Numbered from the stretch's first letter, positions 51,642 to 61,210 are shown. The stretch: DNA of 64,000 bases from an uncultured Saprospirales bacterium (GCA_937864265.1 CALMIR010000201.1:28666-92665); one strand, 5' to 3'. Translations and numbers: made by a program. Notes: generated by a model from the letters alone, not told the origin.

Positions 51642-54059
51642 CTATCGGCTTTTGACCAGTTTAGCAACCTTAGCTGATGGTACGCCATCCAAATAAACTT
51701 GCAGGAAATAAATGCCTGCTGGCAAATGGGCTACGTCCAGCGTATTCCGGTATTCTCCTTGTGTTCTATTTCCCATTTGTTGTGTATAAACAGCCGTACC
51801 CAATACATCGCGCACGACGAACACGCCATCATTTACAGGACGATTCAAGGATAGATCAAGGGTAAACGAGGTCGTAAACGGATTGGGCTGCACCCGGTAT
51901 TGTGCCCCTTGAACAGCAGGTGCATCCACATCTACCATAATTTCATTAATAACCGATATTTCCAAATCGTCGAAATAAAAACCGTCCAAATTCAGGAAGC
52001 CATCTGACATCAACCAAAAATGGACATAGACTTGCGGGCTGCCCAGGTATTCGCTAATGTCTATTTCTTCCAGTACCCATTCCGACTGCGTGCCATCGTA
52101 TAAGGGGGAGCCTTCTGGCTGGAAAAAGCCGCTTCCCGGCTTGGTATATTTCCCGCAGAGGGGAATAGAGCTTACGCCGTCTGTGGAAATACCCACCTGA
52201 ACATAATCCCAGCCTTCCTCTAAGTCCCATTTGGTCCAAAAGCGAAGGAATGCCCGTCCGCCATCAGTGAGGTCAACTGGATTTTGAAGGACAATTAAGT
52301 TTTGCGCATTACTGGGATAAGGTTGGCCGGGGCTGTCCGTCATAGATGTATTGGGTGAAACAAACGCTTCTGTACTTGTACCCCATAAGCCATTCCCCTG
52401 GTTTTCCCACAGACTTATGTCCGATCCGTCATCTGAAAAGACCGCCATAGCTTCCCCAAATAAATAAGGCTTGCTGATGGTCGTCGTTTTCACATAAGCG
52501 CCATTGTCCAATAACAACTGAAAGGTTACTTCTTCTCCAAAACTGATGTCTTCATCCAGCGCAAACTCAAAGCTGGCTGTTGTTTCATCCAAATGAGCCA
52601 TATCAAAACTCAAAGTTCCAGTATTTACGCTGATGTTATCACTCACTGCTTGCAGGCTCACATTGATCGCCCCTTCCTGCAGGCCGTATTTGAATACCCG
52701 AAAATCGAGCACCCCGCTCAAAGCCGTGAAGTAATCTGCACTTTGGTCTTCTGCTTCCGCGTAGTTGAGCACCAGATGGGCTGTAGTTAGATTTTGGAGC
52801 ATACACAACTTGTTCAACTCGTCAATCATGCTGCTCGGTGGCCAAAAGCCAAAAGAGCCAGGCCCTACTTCGGGTGTCATGGAATATATTTTGGGCTTAG
52901 TAGTCTGTTCTCCATACATCCAATCGTCACTACCGCCATTGACAACGTATCCAACCGTTTCTGTCCCTGTACCTACGGTAAAATTATTCTCTCTGGTCAT
53001 CAATTGCCCGAAGCCCTTGAATGTGACATCTTCTTCCGTTGGGGTATCGTTGTAGCCCCAAGGGTGAATCAATAAATTGCCGTAGGTATGGTAATTTAAT
53101 GCGATCTGGAATTGATGCTGATTACAAAACCAAGAAATAGCTTGAGTTTCCGGCTCAGAGAACGGTTCGGGGCCTCTATAGACGGCACTTCCCGGATCGG
53201 GCGAAGAGCCGAAGTCATCAGCGCCCCACTCATAGCCGTAATTGCGATTGAGATCCACACCATGTACGTTGCCAAATTCATCGGGTCGGCGGTTTTTGCG
53301 CCACAGGCCCCCGCCATCTGGATTCGTCAGTTCATTATAAATATAGCCATCGGGGTTCAGGCATGGAACAAAGTACATTTCCGTGTTATTGACGAGGTAT
53401 TGGACTTCTGGATCGTCTTCATAATGTTCCAGCAGGTACCAGATGTAGAAAATCATCTGAGACAGGCCATTAGGCTCTCGGGCATGGTGCACGGCGGTGT
53501 ATAGCACTTCTGGTTCGTCTTCATCTTGCGTCGCATTATCCGATAAGCGCAGCCAGTATATGGGGCGCTCGTCATGGGTGAGGAAATTGCTTATGGGTTG
53601 TTTGGCCGAAATCAGGTGCGGGTATTGAGCCGCCATTTCGTCCAGTGTTTCCAGCAACTCACTATATGTCACATAACCGCCCATAGAGCCATATTCATAG
53701 TGATCGGGCGTTTCGTAGGTCGTCCCCGAAGCCGGTTCGCATTCATTGTTTCTTAAACCCACTGCGGATAAGGCTTCCAAACGACTTGGATCTTGATACC
53801 AAGCCCCTACATCGGCTATTAGTATTTCGTATTCTATGTCGTGTGCATCCAATAGTGCCATTTCCGTAGCCGAAAAATCATTGATCAAAAAACGGCCTTT
53901 AGACAGTTGGCCATGATCTGTTTCCAACCCCAGTCCGGACAGGTAGCTTAGTTCTGTATGTTCCAGGTTGATTTTTAACTTCGAATGGGTTTCCTGTTGG
54001 GCGCTGAGACACAGGCAGGAAAGTACGGTCATAGATAAGAGGAGTAGTTGTCTTTTCAT
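51642..54059 (-). CDS. T9SS-secreted M14 zinc carboxypeptidase
   Basis: 805 residues. Signal peptide 1-20 (QLLLLSMTVLSCLCLSAQ) and a propeptide-like part to about 115. M14 domain about 120-430: TAVHHAREPNGLSQMIFYIW (about 184-203; His and Glu zinc ligands), DGGGLWRKNRRPDEFGNVHG with the substrate Arg and NRNYGYEWG, LNYHTYGNLLIHPWGYN (third zinc His, near 320) and MTPEVGP (catalytic Glu, near 391). Then beta domains about 440-710, including a MAM- or jelly-roll-like one ending LDGFYFDDLEI, and a T9SS sorting domain (about 725-805; VQPNPFTTSFTLDLSLNRP). It should trim C-terminal residues from external peptides. Monocistronic. Confidence 0.92.
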   Translation of the reverse strand: MKRQLLLLSMTVLSCLCLSAQQETHSKLKINLEHTELSYLSGLGLETDHGQLSKGRFLINDFSATEMALLDAHDIEYEILIADVGAWYQDPSRLEALSAVGLRNNECEPASGTTYETPDHYEYGSMGGYVTYSELLETLDEMAAQYPHLISAKQPISNFLTHDERPIYWLRLSDNATQDEDEPEVLYTAVHHAREPNGLSQMIFYIWYLLEHYEDDPEVQYLVNNTEMYFVPCLNPDGYIYNELTNPDGGGLWRKNRRPDEFGNVHGVDLNRNYGYEWGADDFGSSPDPGSAVYRGPEPFSEPETQAISWFCNQHQFQIALNYHTYGNLLIHPWGYNDTPTEEDVTFKGFGQLMTRENNFTVGTGTETVGYVVNGGSDDWMYGEQTTKPKIYSMTPEVGPGSFGFWPPSSMIDELNKLCMLQNLTTAHLVLNYAEAEDQSADYFTALSGVLDFRVFKYGLQEGAINVSLQAVSDNISVNTGTLSFDMAHLDETTASFEFALDEDISFGEEVTFQLLLDNGAYVKTTTISKPYLFGEAMAVFSDDGSDISLWENQGNGLWGTSTEAFVSPNTSMTDSPGQPYPSNAQNLIVLQNPVDLTDGGRAFLRFWTKWDLEEGWDYVQVGISTDGVSSIPLCGKYTKPGSGFFQPEGSPLYDGTQSEWVLEEIDISEYLGSPQVYVHFWLMSDGFLNLDGFYFDDLEISVINEIMVDVDAPAVQGAQYRVQPNPFTTSFTLDLSLNRPVNDGVFVVRDVLGTAVYTQQMGNRTQGEYRNTLDVAHLPAGIYFLQVYLDGVPSAKVAKLVKSR

Positions 54060-54254
54060 ACTAATTCATTTGGGTTCTTTGACAGTTTTTGTGATTTTCG
54101 TTAAGTTTTTTTCCACAAAATTGCCAAAGAACGTTCCTTTGTAATTGATCCGGAAAGTTAAGATGTTAAAAGGCGATACTAAAATTTTTACTCCCTAATG
54201 TCGCCGGATTTGCACGATGGTAGGTAATTCGCTTTAATCGAACTTGGCAATTCA

Positions 54255-54695
54255 CTATTGCTCATTTCCACTCATCGCTACCCTATTCAGCCCAGAGTAA
54301 TAAATCAGGTGCCACTCATCGCCTATTTTTGAAAAATGGCGGGTAATAGTCAGGGCGTATTCTTTATGGATGATTTTTTCCACAATAAAATCGTCGCCGA
54401 TCGGGCTGAATTCCTGAACAAACCCATTCCCTTCCAAGTCAAAGCCTCGGTGCATCACCCAATCTTCCTTGTGCCATTTGAATTGGCCAGATGCAATCGT
54501 TAAGCTATCCGCTTCTTGGGGCAAGCCATCAAGTGGAAACAGGATATGCGCCATTTGAAAAAGGCTATCGGTGTGAAAACGGCTGTAGAAATTGGCAAAA
54601 TCCGAATAGTCTTCCTGTTTGGATGGATTGGTATTACAAGCGCTTGCCAGCACAACAACCAGCAAAAGAACGATGGCACTGAGGTTTTTAATCAT
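54255..54695 (-). CDS. Lipoprotein, probably DUF4348 family
   Basis: 146 residues. Lipobox VLASACNTN (Cys near 20). The mature part YSDFANFYSRFHTDSLFQMA, then HILFPLDGLP and DWVMHRGF, resembles the DUF4348 family of Bacteroidota lipoproteins; the assignment is from memory of that pattern. Function unknown. The start overlaps the end of hemD by 8 bases, so it is the third gene of the hemCD transcript. Confidence 0.7.
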   Translation of the reverse strand: MIKNLSAIVLLLVVVLASACNTNPSKQEDYSDFANFYSRFHTDSLFQMAHILFPLDGLPQEADSLTIASGQFKWHKEDWVMHRGFDLEGNGFVQEFSPIGDDFIVEKIIHKEYALTITRHFSKIGDEWHLIYYSGLNRVAMSGNEQ

Positions 54696-55383
54696 TGGAA
54701 AATGCTGTTTTGATGACTTTTGAAATGGATTCGAGCAATGCCGCTTCGGTAGCAGCAGCGGCTACAGTGACTTCATAGCCTAAACGACGAATGCTGGAAG
54801 CTGTAGTATGTCCAATGGCTACGATTTTTTGATGCCTTGTAAGGGTATATTTTCCAAAATAAGCGTCCACATTTAATGGGCTCGTGAAAACCAAGATTTT
54901 ACATTCGGGCAGGTAAAAATCTTTCTTTGCCCTGTTCTCGTAAACGATCATTGCAACATCCTGAATACGCCCAGCTAATAGCTGCTGAACGGATTGTTTG
55001 GACTGCCTGGCTCTAGGAAAAAGGACAACCTGGTTTTCAGCGACTTGAACAAAAGCCGCTGCGACGTTTTGTGGATGGCCATCGCCCGTAAAATGGGCTT
55101 GAATGCCTAGTTCTTGCAAAGCCTTAGCGGTTCCTTCGCCCATAGCCGCCCATTTGTAGTCATTTTTATCGCCCTGATAGGAGTTAAAGAAATACTGAAC
55201 GGCTCGGCTGCTATAAAAAAACACCCAATCCGCTTTGGGAATCACATCGAAAGGTAGGCCCGTAAATTCGATCAAAGACTGGTCGCAGATCACAAAACCT
55301 TGCTCAATTAAACCCTGATACAAGACGCCTTCTCGGCTGAGTTCTCTGCTGATGAATATGCCCTGCTGCTTATCCATGTCCAT
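54688..55383 (-). CDS. hemD: Uroporphyrinogen-III synthase
   Basis: 231 residues from ATG 55383 (ATG 55377 or 55401 are also possible). It overlaps hemC by 14 bases. HemD proteins share little sequence; recognisable are GIFISRELSREG, WVFFYSSRAVQYFF (about 53-66), AMGEGTAKALQELG (about 81-94), VLFPRARQSKQSVQQLL and VFTSPLNVDAYF, all in the expected order for the two Rossmann-like halves, and VAIGHTTASSIRRLG. It closes hydroxymethylbilane to uroporphyrinogen III with ring D inversion. Position directly after hemC makes the call secure. Confidence 0.88.
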   Translation of the reverse strand: MDMDKQQGIFISRELSREGVLYQGLIEQGFVICDQSLIEFTGLPFDVIPKADWVFFYSSRAVQYFFNSYQGDKNDYKWAAMGEGTAKALQELGIQAHFTGDGHPQNVAAAFVQVAENQVVLFPRARQSKQSVQQLLAGRIQDVAMIVYENRAKKDFYLPECKILVFTSPLNVDAYFGKYTLTRHQKIVAIGHTTASSIRRLGYEVTVAAAATEAALLESISKVIKTAFSND

Positions 55384-56272
55384 GAAGCGCTTGAACAACA
55401 CGCTCCGCCAATTGATGATGCGTACTTTGCGATAAGCTCACTTTTCTCAAAGGCTCTTCCCAGTGATCGGCCATAGCAGCCCATATATGATAGTACCCTA
55501 AATGGTCTTGTTCGCAGAATACCCCGATAGGCATTTGGCAGCCCCCTTGCATCAGTCGCAATACTTGTCTTTCCAAATTGGTTGCTGCCGCTGTTTTGGA
55601 CTGATGAATCTGTTTAAAAATGTGCCTCACTGCTACATTCTCCCGACAGCATTGCCAAGCTAAAACGCCTTGCGCAGGCGCAGGCACGAATTCTTTAGGG
55701 CTAAATTTGACTACATGAAACGCGGATAAATCTAAAGCCAAACGCTGCACCCCGGCAGCCGCCAGGAAGATGGCGTCAAACTGCCCTTCCTCTAGTTTGG
55801 CTATACGGGTTGGCACATTGCCTCGAATATCGGTCAGTTGCACATCTGGGCGAAAATGCCGCATCTGCGCTTTGCGACGCGCAGCAGAGGTGCCAACAAC
55901 TGCCCCTTTTTTCAGTCGAAAAAGCGATGCCTCATCGATGGCATGGGGCGCTATCAACAAACAATCTGCCGGATCGGCTCTTTCTGAAACGGCGGTTATG
56001 ACCAGCCCTTCCGGCATGGCTGTGGGCAGGTCTTTCATCGAGTGAACCGCTACATCAACATCGCCGCGAAGGAGTGCTTCTTCTATTTCCTTTGTAAAAA
56101 AGCCTTTCCCCTCCATTTTATCGAATCCCAAATGCTGTATCCGATCCCCTTGTGTCTTTATAATGTGCAATTCTGCCTCTACTCCTATTTTGTCTAACAG
56201 CTCGACGGTATAATGTGCTTGCCACAATGCCAATTTACTGCCTCTGGTTCCAATTCTGATTTTTTCTTCCAA
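55370..56272 (-). CDS. hemC: Hydroxymethylbilane synthase (porphobilinogen deaminase)
   Basis: 300 residues. IRIGTRGSKLALWQAHYTVE opens the protein; DVAVHSMKDLPTAMPEGLVI (about 75-94) has the catalytic Asp; GTSAARRKAQMRHFRPDVQL, then DIRGNVPTRIAKLEEGQFDA are the cofactor-binding Arg block; GGCQMPIGVF (about 239-248) carries the Cys that holds the dipyrromethane cofactor. It joins four porphobilinogens into hydroxymethylbilane. First gene of the hemC-hemD-lipoprotein operon, divergent from lpxD by 76 bases. Confidence 0.96.
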   Translation of the reverse strand: MEEKIRIGTRGSKLALWQAHYTVELLDKIGVEAELHIIKTQGDRIQHLGFDKMEGKGFFTKEIEEALLRGDVDVAVHSMKDLPTAMPEGLVITAVSERADPADCLLIAPHAIDEASLFRLKKGAVVGTSAARRKAQMRHFRPDVQLTDIRGNVPTRIAKLEEGQFDAIFLAAAGVQRLALDLSAFHVVKFSPKEFVPAPAQGVLAWQCCRENVAVRHIFKQIHQSKTAAATNLERQVLRLMQGGCQMPIGVFCEQDHLGYYHIWAAMADHWEEPLRKVSLSQSTHHQLAERVVQALHGHG

Positions 56273-56336
56273 TTCGTTTTTTTGCGATAAAGATAGGCTT
56301 AGTTATGCATTATCCCATTAGGAATCAAATTTTTCC

Positions 56337-56344
56337 TACCTTTG
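56337..56344 (+). promoter_or_regulatory. -7 box (TACCTTTG) directly before lpxD
   Basis: TACCTTTG is a good match to TAnnTTTG and ends only four bases before the lpxD ATG at 56349. Transcription about seven bases downstream would begin at or next to the start codon, so the mRNA could be leaderless. No good -33 TTG at 19 bases. Confidence 0.5.
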
Positions 56345-56348
56345 CGCC

Positions 56349-57404
56349 ATGCAATTAACAGCGAAAGAACTGGCACAATTACTAAACGGAACCGTAGAAG
56401 GAAATCCTGAAGTTTTAGTGAGCCATCCCAGTAAAATTGAAGAAGGGGGCACAGGCAGTATTGCATTTTTAGGCAATTTGAAATACGAGCCTTATGCCTA
56501 TACTACTACGGCTTCTATCTTGCTGGTAAACCGAGATTTTCAACCCAAAGCGCCAATAGCCCCCACATTAATCCGGGTGAATGATGTTTATGCTGCTATG
56601 ACCCAGTTGTTTGAAGCGTTTGGTAACAACATTACCCCCAAAGCGGCCATCTCTGAGTTGGCTTTTATATCTCCCGATGCACACATTGATGAACAGGTCT
56701 CTATCGGGCCTTTTGCTGTTATAGAAGCGGGTGCACACATTGGAAGAGGCTCAGTATTACACGCGCAAGTATATGTAGGGAAAGGGGTCATTGTTCGGGA
56801 AAATGCCTTGCTTTATCCAGGAGTCAAAGTTATGGCGGAGTGTGAAGTTGGCCGCAACTGTATTCTTCAGCCCAATGTAGTGATCGGTGGCGACGGATTT
56901 GGCTTTGCCCCACAGACGGATGGGACATACAAAAAAATCCCTCATCTCGGGAAGGTAATCCTGGAAGATGATGTGGAAATAGGGGCCAATACGACCATTG
57001 ATCGAGCCACGATGGGCGTAACCCGGATCAAATCGGGTGTCAAAATGGATAATTTGATACAAATAGCGCACAATGTAGAAGTGGGCGCAAATACCGTTAT
57101 CGCAGCGCAAACGGGTGTTGCTGGCAGTACGAAAATTGGCAATTCTTGTAGAATTGGAGGACAGGTTGGCTTTTCAGGCCATTTGTCGATCGCAGATGGT
57201 ACCCAAATTCAAGCCCAAAGTGGCATTGCGGCTTCCATTGAACAGCCCAACCAAGCATTTTTTGGTTCGCCTGCCATAGGATATACCGATTACATTAAAG
57301 CTTATGCCGTTTTCAAGAAATTACCTGACCTGTATAAAACCATTCATCAACTGGAACTGCGAATTCACCAACTTGAAGCCACAAATCAAAACCTGGATTC
57401 GTAA
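56349..57404 (+). CDS. lpxD: UDP-3-O-acylglucosamine N-acyltransferase
   Basis: 351 residues. N-terminal uridine-binding domain 1-100 (SHPSKIEEGGTGSIAFLGNL), then a left-handed beta helix of hexapeptide repeats (about 105-310; ISPDAHIDEQVSIGPFAVIE), with the catalytic HNVEVG (His near 240) and the QVGFSGHLSIADGTQIQAQS block, and a C-terminal helix. It adds the second acyl chain to the lipid A precursor. First gene of a lipid A block that includes the LpxC-FabZ fusion and lpxA, all on the plus strand. Confidence 0.95.
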   Translation: MQLTAKELAQLLNGTVEGNPEVLVSHPSKIEEGGTGSIAFLGNLKYEPYAYTTTASILLVNRDFQPKAPIAPTLIRVNDVYAAMTQLFEAFGNNITPKAAISELAFISPDAHIDEQVSIGPFAVIEAGAHIGRGSVLHAQVYVGKGVIVRENALLYPGVKVMAECEVGRNCILQPNVVIGGDGFGFAPQTDGTYKKIPHLGKVILEDDVEIGANTTIDRATMGVTRIKSGVKMDNLIQIAHNVEVGANTVIAAQTGVAGSTKIGNSCRIGGQVGFSGHLSIADGTQIQAQSGIAASIEQPNQAFFGSPAIGYTDYIKAYAVFKKLPDLYKTIHQLELRIHQLEATNQNLDS

Positions 57405-57447
57405 ATCGTCCATTTCTTGTGAACATTTTTAGTAGCCTTAGCAGTTT

Positions 57448-58845
57448 ATGGAAAAACAACGCACGATACAACATTCAGTGACCATTGAAGGAGTAGGATT
57501 GCACACCGGGGTTTCTGTAATACTTACTTTTAAGCCCGCGCCCGTCAATCACGGCTACAAGTTTTGTCGGGTTGATCTGGAAGACCACCCCATCTTGAGC
57601 GCAGATGTAAGCCGCGTTGTTTCTACGCAACGCGGAACGACCATCCAAGTAGATGATGCACAAATCAGCACCATAGAGCACGTCTTATCCGCGCTTTCCG
57701 GTTTGGGCATCGATAATGTGCTGATGGAATTGGATGGCCCTGAAATTCCTATTTTGGATGGCAGCGCTTCTCCTTTTATCAAGGTCTTACGGGAAGCAGG
57801 CATTGAAAATCAGGAAGAAGAAAGAGAGTTCTTTATCGTGGAAGAACCCATCGCCTATAAAGATGACATAAGCGGCTCGGAGATTATTGCTTTACCCTAT
57901 GATGGATTCGAAGTAACAGCGATGATCGATTTTAATTCTGATGTGCTGGGTCAGCAATACGCTTCGTTCAACATGGATTCGGATTACGAACGAGAGATAG
58001 CCCCTTGCCGAACTTTCGTCTTTTTACACGAATTGGAATATCTTTTTGATCAAAACCTGATTAAAGGGGGTACGTTGGATAACGCTATCGTGATTGCTGA
58101 TCGCCCGGTGAGTCAGGTCGAATTGGATCGGCTAGCTGAAAAATTAGATAAACCCGGTATCAGCATAGATGGACACGGGGTACTCAATACACAAAAGCTT
58201 TTGTTCAAAAATGAACCTGCCCGACATAAATTACTAGATATTATTGGTGATATAGCCCTGTTGGGAAGCCCGATCAAGGGAAGAATCATGGCAACGAAGC
58301 CCGGGCATACTGCGAATGTAGAATTTACCAAACTGCTCAAAAAAAGGCTGTTGGAGCAGCGAAAGCTGAAAGGGAAACCCGTTTACGACCCGGATAAAGA
58401 ACCAATTTACGACGTCACTCAGATCACGCAACGGCTTCCCCACCGCTATCCTTTTTTATTGGTTGATAAAATTATTGAAATTTCTGATCGCCATGTGGTT
58501 GGCGTGAAGAATGTTACCTTCAATGAACACTATTTTCAAGGGCACTTCCCGGGTAATCCTGTGATGCCGGGTGTATTGCAAATTGAAGCGATGGCTCAAA
58601 CTGGCGGTCTATTGGTGCTCTCTACTGTTGAAGACCCAGGCAATTGGGACACTTATTTTTTAAAAATTGAAAGTGCTAAATTCAAGCATAAAGTCGTACC
58701 CGGCGATACGGTAGTCTTTAAGATGGAGTTGCTGGCTCCTATTCGCAGGGGTATTTGTCAAATGCAAGGTACAGCCTATGTTGGTAATAAAATCGTTTCA
58801 GAAGCAGAATTGACTGCTCAGATCATTAAGCGACCACAACAATGA
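57448..58845 (+). CDS. lpxC/fabZ: Bifunctional LpxC deacetylase / FabZ dehydratase
   Basis: 465 residues. LpxC part 1-305: TIQHSVTIEGVGLHTGVSVI, ISTIEHVLSALSGLGIDNVL (zinc His near 79), KGGTLDNAIVI and ARHKLLDIIGDIALLG (zinc His and Asp plus catalytic region near 255-262). FabZ part about 315-465: LPHRYPFLLVDKIIEISDRH, HFPGNPVMPGVLQIEAMAQ (catalytic His in GHFPGNP and Glu in IEA). The LpxC half commits UDP-acyl-GlcNAc to lipid A, while FabZ dehydrates hydroxyacyl-ACP for fatty acid synthesis, so the fusion joins the branch point of two pathways. Fusion is standard in Bacteroidota. Overlaps lpxA by an ATGA. Confidence 0.96.
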   Translation: MEKQRTIQHSVTIEGVGLHTGVSVILTFKPAPVNHGYKFCRVDLEDHPILSADVSRVVSTQRGTTIQVDDAQISTIEHVLSALSGLGIDNVLMELDGPEIPILDGSASPFIKVLREAGIENQEEEREFFIVEEPIAYKDDISGSEIIALPYDGFEVTAMIDFNSDVLGQQYASFNMDSDYEREIAPCRTFVFLHELEYLFDQNLIKGGTLDNAIVIADRPVSQVELDRLAEKLDKPGISIDGHGVLNTQKLLFKNEPARHKLLDIIGDIALLGSPIKGRIMATKPGHTANVEFTKLLKKRLLEQRKLKGKPVYDPDKEPIYDVTQITQRLPHRYPFLLVDKIIEISDRHVVGVKNVTFNEHYFQGHFPGNPVMPGVLQIEAMAQTGGLLVLSTVEDPGNWDTYFLKIESAKFKHKVVPGDTVVFKMELLAPIRRGICQMQGTAYVGNKIVSEAELTAQIIKRPQQ

Positions 58846-59660
58846 ATTTTTTCAATAGCAACTTAAACAGCTATGTCCACCCCGATGCGGTATTAGGGGA
58901 AAATGCCCAAATCGGGCCATTTTGTTACATTGATAAGGATGTAGTAATCGGCGAAAATACTTGGATCGGGCCCCATGTCACAATTTTTGAAGGTGCCCGA
59001 ATTGGCAAAAATTGCAAAATCTTTCCAGGTGCTGTAATCGCTGGTATCCCACAGGATTTAAAATTCAAAGGGGAATACACCAATGTTATCATTGGAGATA
59101 ATACCATAGTGCGCGAATTTGTAACCGTAAACCGGGGGACTGCTTATGCCGGAAAAACGGCGGTGGGCAGCAACTGCTTGCTGATGGCGTATGTCCACGT
59201 GGCGCATGATTGCGTTTTGGGCGATCACGTGATCCTGGCCAATAATGTCAATCTGGCCGGCCATGTAGAAATCGAGAATTGGGCTATTTTGGAGGGATTG
59301 GTCGCGGTGCAACAGTTTATCAAAATAGGGCAACATAGCTTCATTGCAGGTGGTTCTTTGGTGCGCAAGCACGTGCCGCCTTATGTAAAGGCCGCCCGGG
59401 AACCCCTTTCTTATGCCGGCGTGAATAGCATCGGCCTTCGCCGTAGAAATTTTACGCAAGATCAAATCAACGCCATTCAGGAGATTTACCGGATTATCTT
59501 TGTAAAAGGCTACAACACCACCCACGCTCTGGAAATCATTGAGCATACCTTAAGCCCTAGTGAGGAGCGAGAAAATGTACTGAGTTTCATCCGCGAGGCA
59601 GATCCGGGTATTATGCGCGGTTTCCAACAAATCAATGGTGCAAAATTAGATGAAGATTGA
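58842..59660 (+). CDS. lpxA: Acyl-ACP:UDP-GlcNAc O-acyltransferase
   Basis: 272 residues. Left-handed beta helix 1-190 (YVHPDAVLGENAQIGPFCYI; IGKNCKIFPGAVIAGIPQDL; AYVHVAHDCVLGDHVILANN with the catalytic His near 126) and a C-terminal helical domain (SIGLRRRNFTQDQINAIQEI). It makes the first lipid A acylation using hydroxyacyl-ACP, the substrate shared with FabZ encoded upstream. Its start overlaps the fusion gene (ATGA) and its end overlaps the ABC ATPase gene by 11 bases. Confidence 0.96.
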   Translation: MNFFNSNLNSYVHPDAVLGENAQIGPFCYIDKDVVIGENTWIGPHVTIFEGARIGKNCKIFPGAVIAGIPQDLKFKGEYTNVIIGDNTIVREFVTVNRGTAYAGKTAVGSNCLLMAYVHVAHDCVLGDHVILANNVNLAGHVEIENWAILEGLVAVQQFIKIGQHSFIAGGSLVRKHVPPYVKAAREPLSYAGVNSIGLRRRNFTQDQINAIQEIYRIIFVKGYNTTHALEIIEHTLSPSEERENVLSFIREADPGIMRGFQQINGAKLDED

Positions 59661-60276
59661 GCTCAAAGACCTTGGAAAGCGCTACCGCAATGAATGGATT
59701 TTACGGGGGGTTAACTTGTGTTTTGATCCTGGAATAAAATACGCGGTCACAGGCCCTAACGGGGCTGGAAAATCTACTTTGCTCAAGATGCTTGCAGCTC
59801 ATCTTTCTCCTTCTAAAGGGGAGCTTCACTATAGCATGGATGGCCAAACGCTAGAGAAAAGCAGGGTTTATGAACAGCTCTCTTATGCCGCCCCCTATAT
59901 TGATTTGATTGAAGAGCTGACCTTGCTGGAAGCCATTCAATTTCACTTTCATTTTAAAAAGGCCAAAGCGGATCTTTCAGAAAATGACCTGCTCGAGCTG
60001 CTGCCTTTCAAAAAGGCCAAAAATAAACCAGTCAAGGCTTTTTCTTCTGGCATGAAACAACGGCTAAAATTGCTCTTGGCGATTTGTTCGGAGACTTCGC
60101 TGTTGTTGCTTGACGAGCCTGGCACCAATCTGGATCAGGAAGGATTAGCCTGGTACCATCAACTAATGGCTCAATATGGCGATGGGCGATTGGTGATTGT
60201 GGCCTCTAATGTGGCCGCCGATTTTGATTTTTGCCAAGAGCACGTCAATGTTTTAGCTTATAAAAAAAATGGATAA
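59650..60276 (+). CDS. ABC transporter ATP-binding protein
   Basis: 208 residues, one nucleotide-binding domain. Walker A GPNGAGKSTL (about 36-45), Q-loop near 79 (QLSYAAPYIDL), signature FSSGMKQRLKLLL (about 129-141), Walker B LLLLDEPGTNLD (about 151-162); the H-loop His is not obvious (VIVASNVAADFDF). No permease is encoded next to it. It overlaps lpxA and is followed by truA after nine bases, so it is co-expressed with lipid A genes. A similar arrangement is usual in Bacteroidota. Substrate unknown; lipid or envelope transport is a guess. Confidence 0.88.
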   Translation: MKIELKDLGKRYRNEWILRGVNLCFDPGIKYAVTGPNGAGKSTLLKMLAAHLSPSKGELHYSMDGQTLEKSRVYEQLSYAAPYIDLIEELTLLEAIQFHFHFKKAKADLSENDLLELLPFKKAKNKPVKAFSSGMKQRLKLLLAICSETSLLLLDEPGTNLDQEGLAWYHQLMAQYGDGRLVIVASNVAADFDFCQEHVNVLAYKKNG

Positions 60277-60285
60277 CCTTTTCCA

Positions 60286-61044
60286 ATGCGGTATTTTCTG
60301 GAATTGGCATATAAAGGAACGGCTTACAACGGCTGGCAAAAACAACCCATAGGGCTGGGCATCCAGGAGGTGTTAGAGCAAGCATTTTCCACTATTTTAG
60401 GCAACCCAATTGACCTGACAGGCTGCGGAAGGACAGACGCGGGGGTGCATGCCAGCCAATATTTTGCTCATTTTGATTTCGATGGGGCCTTTCCAGAGGC
60501 ATTCCTACCGCGAATCAATAAATTTTTACCCAAAGATATTGCCATTCATAGGCTCTTGGAAATGACCAATGAAGCCCATGCCAGATATGATGCAACTGCC
60601 AGATGCTATGAGTACCATATCCATTTTGACAAAAATCCATTTCTGGATGGCTTAAGCTATTTTTTTCCATTTGCGCAAAAGCCTGATCCTGTTAAAATGC
60701 AGGCCGCAGCGATGCTGTTGTTGCAATACGATACTTTTTTCCCATTTTGCAAATCCGATACCGATGTGCATCATTATCGTTGTCAACTCATGCATGCTCA
60801 ATGGGTGGGCAGCCCCGAATTGGGAAGAATGACCTTCCACATTAGCGCCAATCGCTTTCTAAGAGGGATGGTTCGACTCATCGTAGGGATGTGTCTCCAC
60901 GTTGGTATGGATAACGTGAGCTTGGCAAGCGTTCAGGAAGCACTTGATGAGCAAAAAAGGCTAAAGAAAAGTTGGAGCATTGCCCCTGAGGGGCTTTATT
61001 TGTCTCGCATCGAATATCCGTATATAAGGCGGGAAAGGGAGTAG
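60286..61044 (+). CDS. truA: tRNA pseudouridine synthase A
   Basis: 252 residues. RYFLELAYKGTAYNGWQKQP opens it; GCGRTDAGVHASQYFAHFDF (about 46-65) carries the catalytic Asp; RYDATARCYEYHIHFDKNPF (about 100-119) and ANRFLRGMVRLIVGMCLHVG (about 186-205) are family motifs. It converts U38-40 of tRNA anticodon arms to pseudouridine. Last gene of the plus-strand lipid A block. Confidence 0.94.
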   Translation: MRYFLELAYKGTAYNGWQKQPIGLGIQEVLEQAFSTILGNPIDLTGCGRTDAGVHASQYFAHFDFDGAFPEAFLPRINKFLPKDIAIHRLLEMTNEAHARYDATARCYEYHIHFDKNPFLDGLSYFFPFAQKPDPVKMQAAAMLLLQYDTFFPFCKSDTDVHHYRCQLMHAQWVGSPELGRMTFHISANRFLRGMVRLIVGMCLHVGMDNVSLASVQEALDEQKRLKKSWSIAPEGLYLSRIEYPYIRRERE

Positions 61045-61096
61045 GGGTTTCTAGTTTTCCTGCCCGGCTCAGACGGGTGGTTTTTTACCCGGCTGA

Positions 61097-61115
61097 TCCC
61101 GCGAAAAACGCGGGA
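61097..61115. terminator. GC-rich hairpin between convergent truA and Hpt genes
   Basis: A 7-bp stem (tcccgcg / cgcggga) with an aaaaa loop inside a 165-base non-coding stretch that is clearly more GC-rich than its surroundings and contains several other short inverted repeats. No T-run follows. Confidence 0.3.
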
Positions 61116-61210
61116 GAAGACGGGCTGGTTTACCACGCCTATGGCAGCCTGCCCGATACGCCTTTGGCGGAGTGGGTGTGCCGCGCCACGATGAAAGCGT
61201 GGTTTCAGGA

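Noticed and set aside
61045..61210. GC-rich stretch between truA and the Hpt gene as a possible gene or mobile element remnant
   Set aside because: No frame gives recognisable protein and only short hairpins are seen; insufficient evidence for an element.
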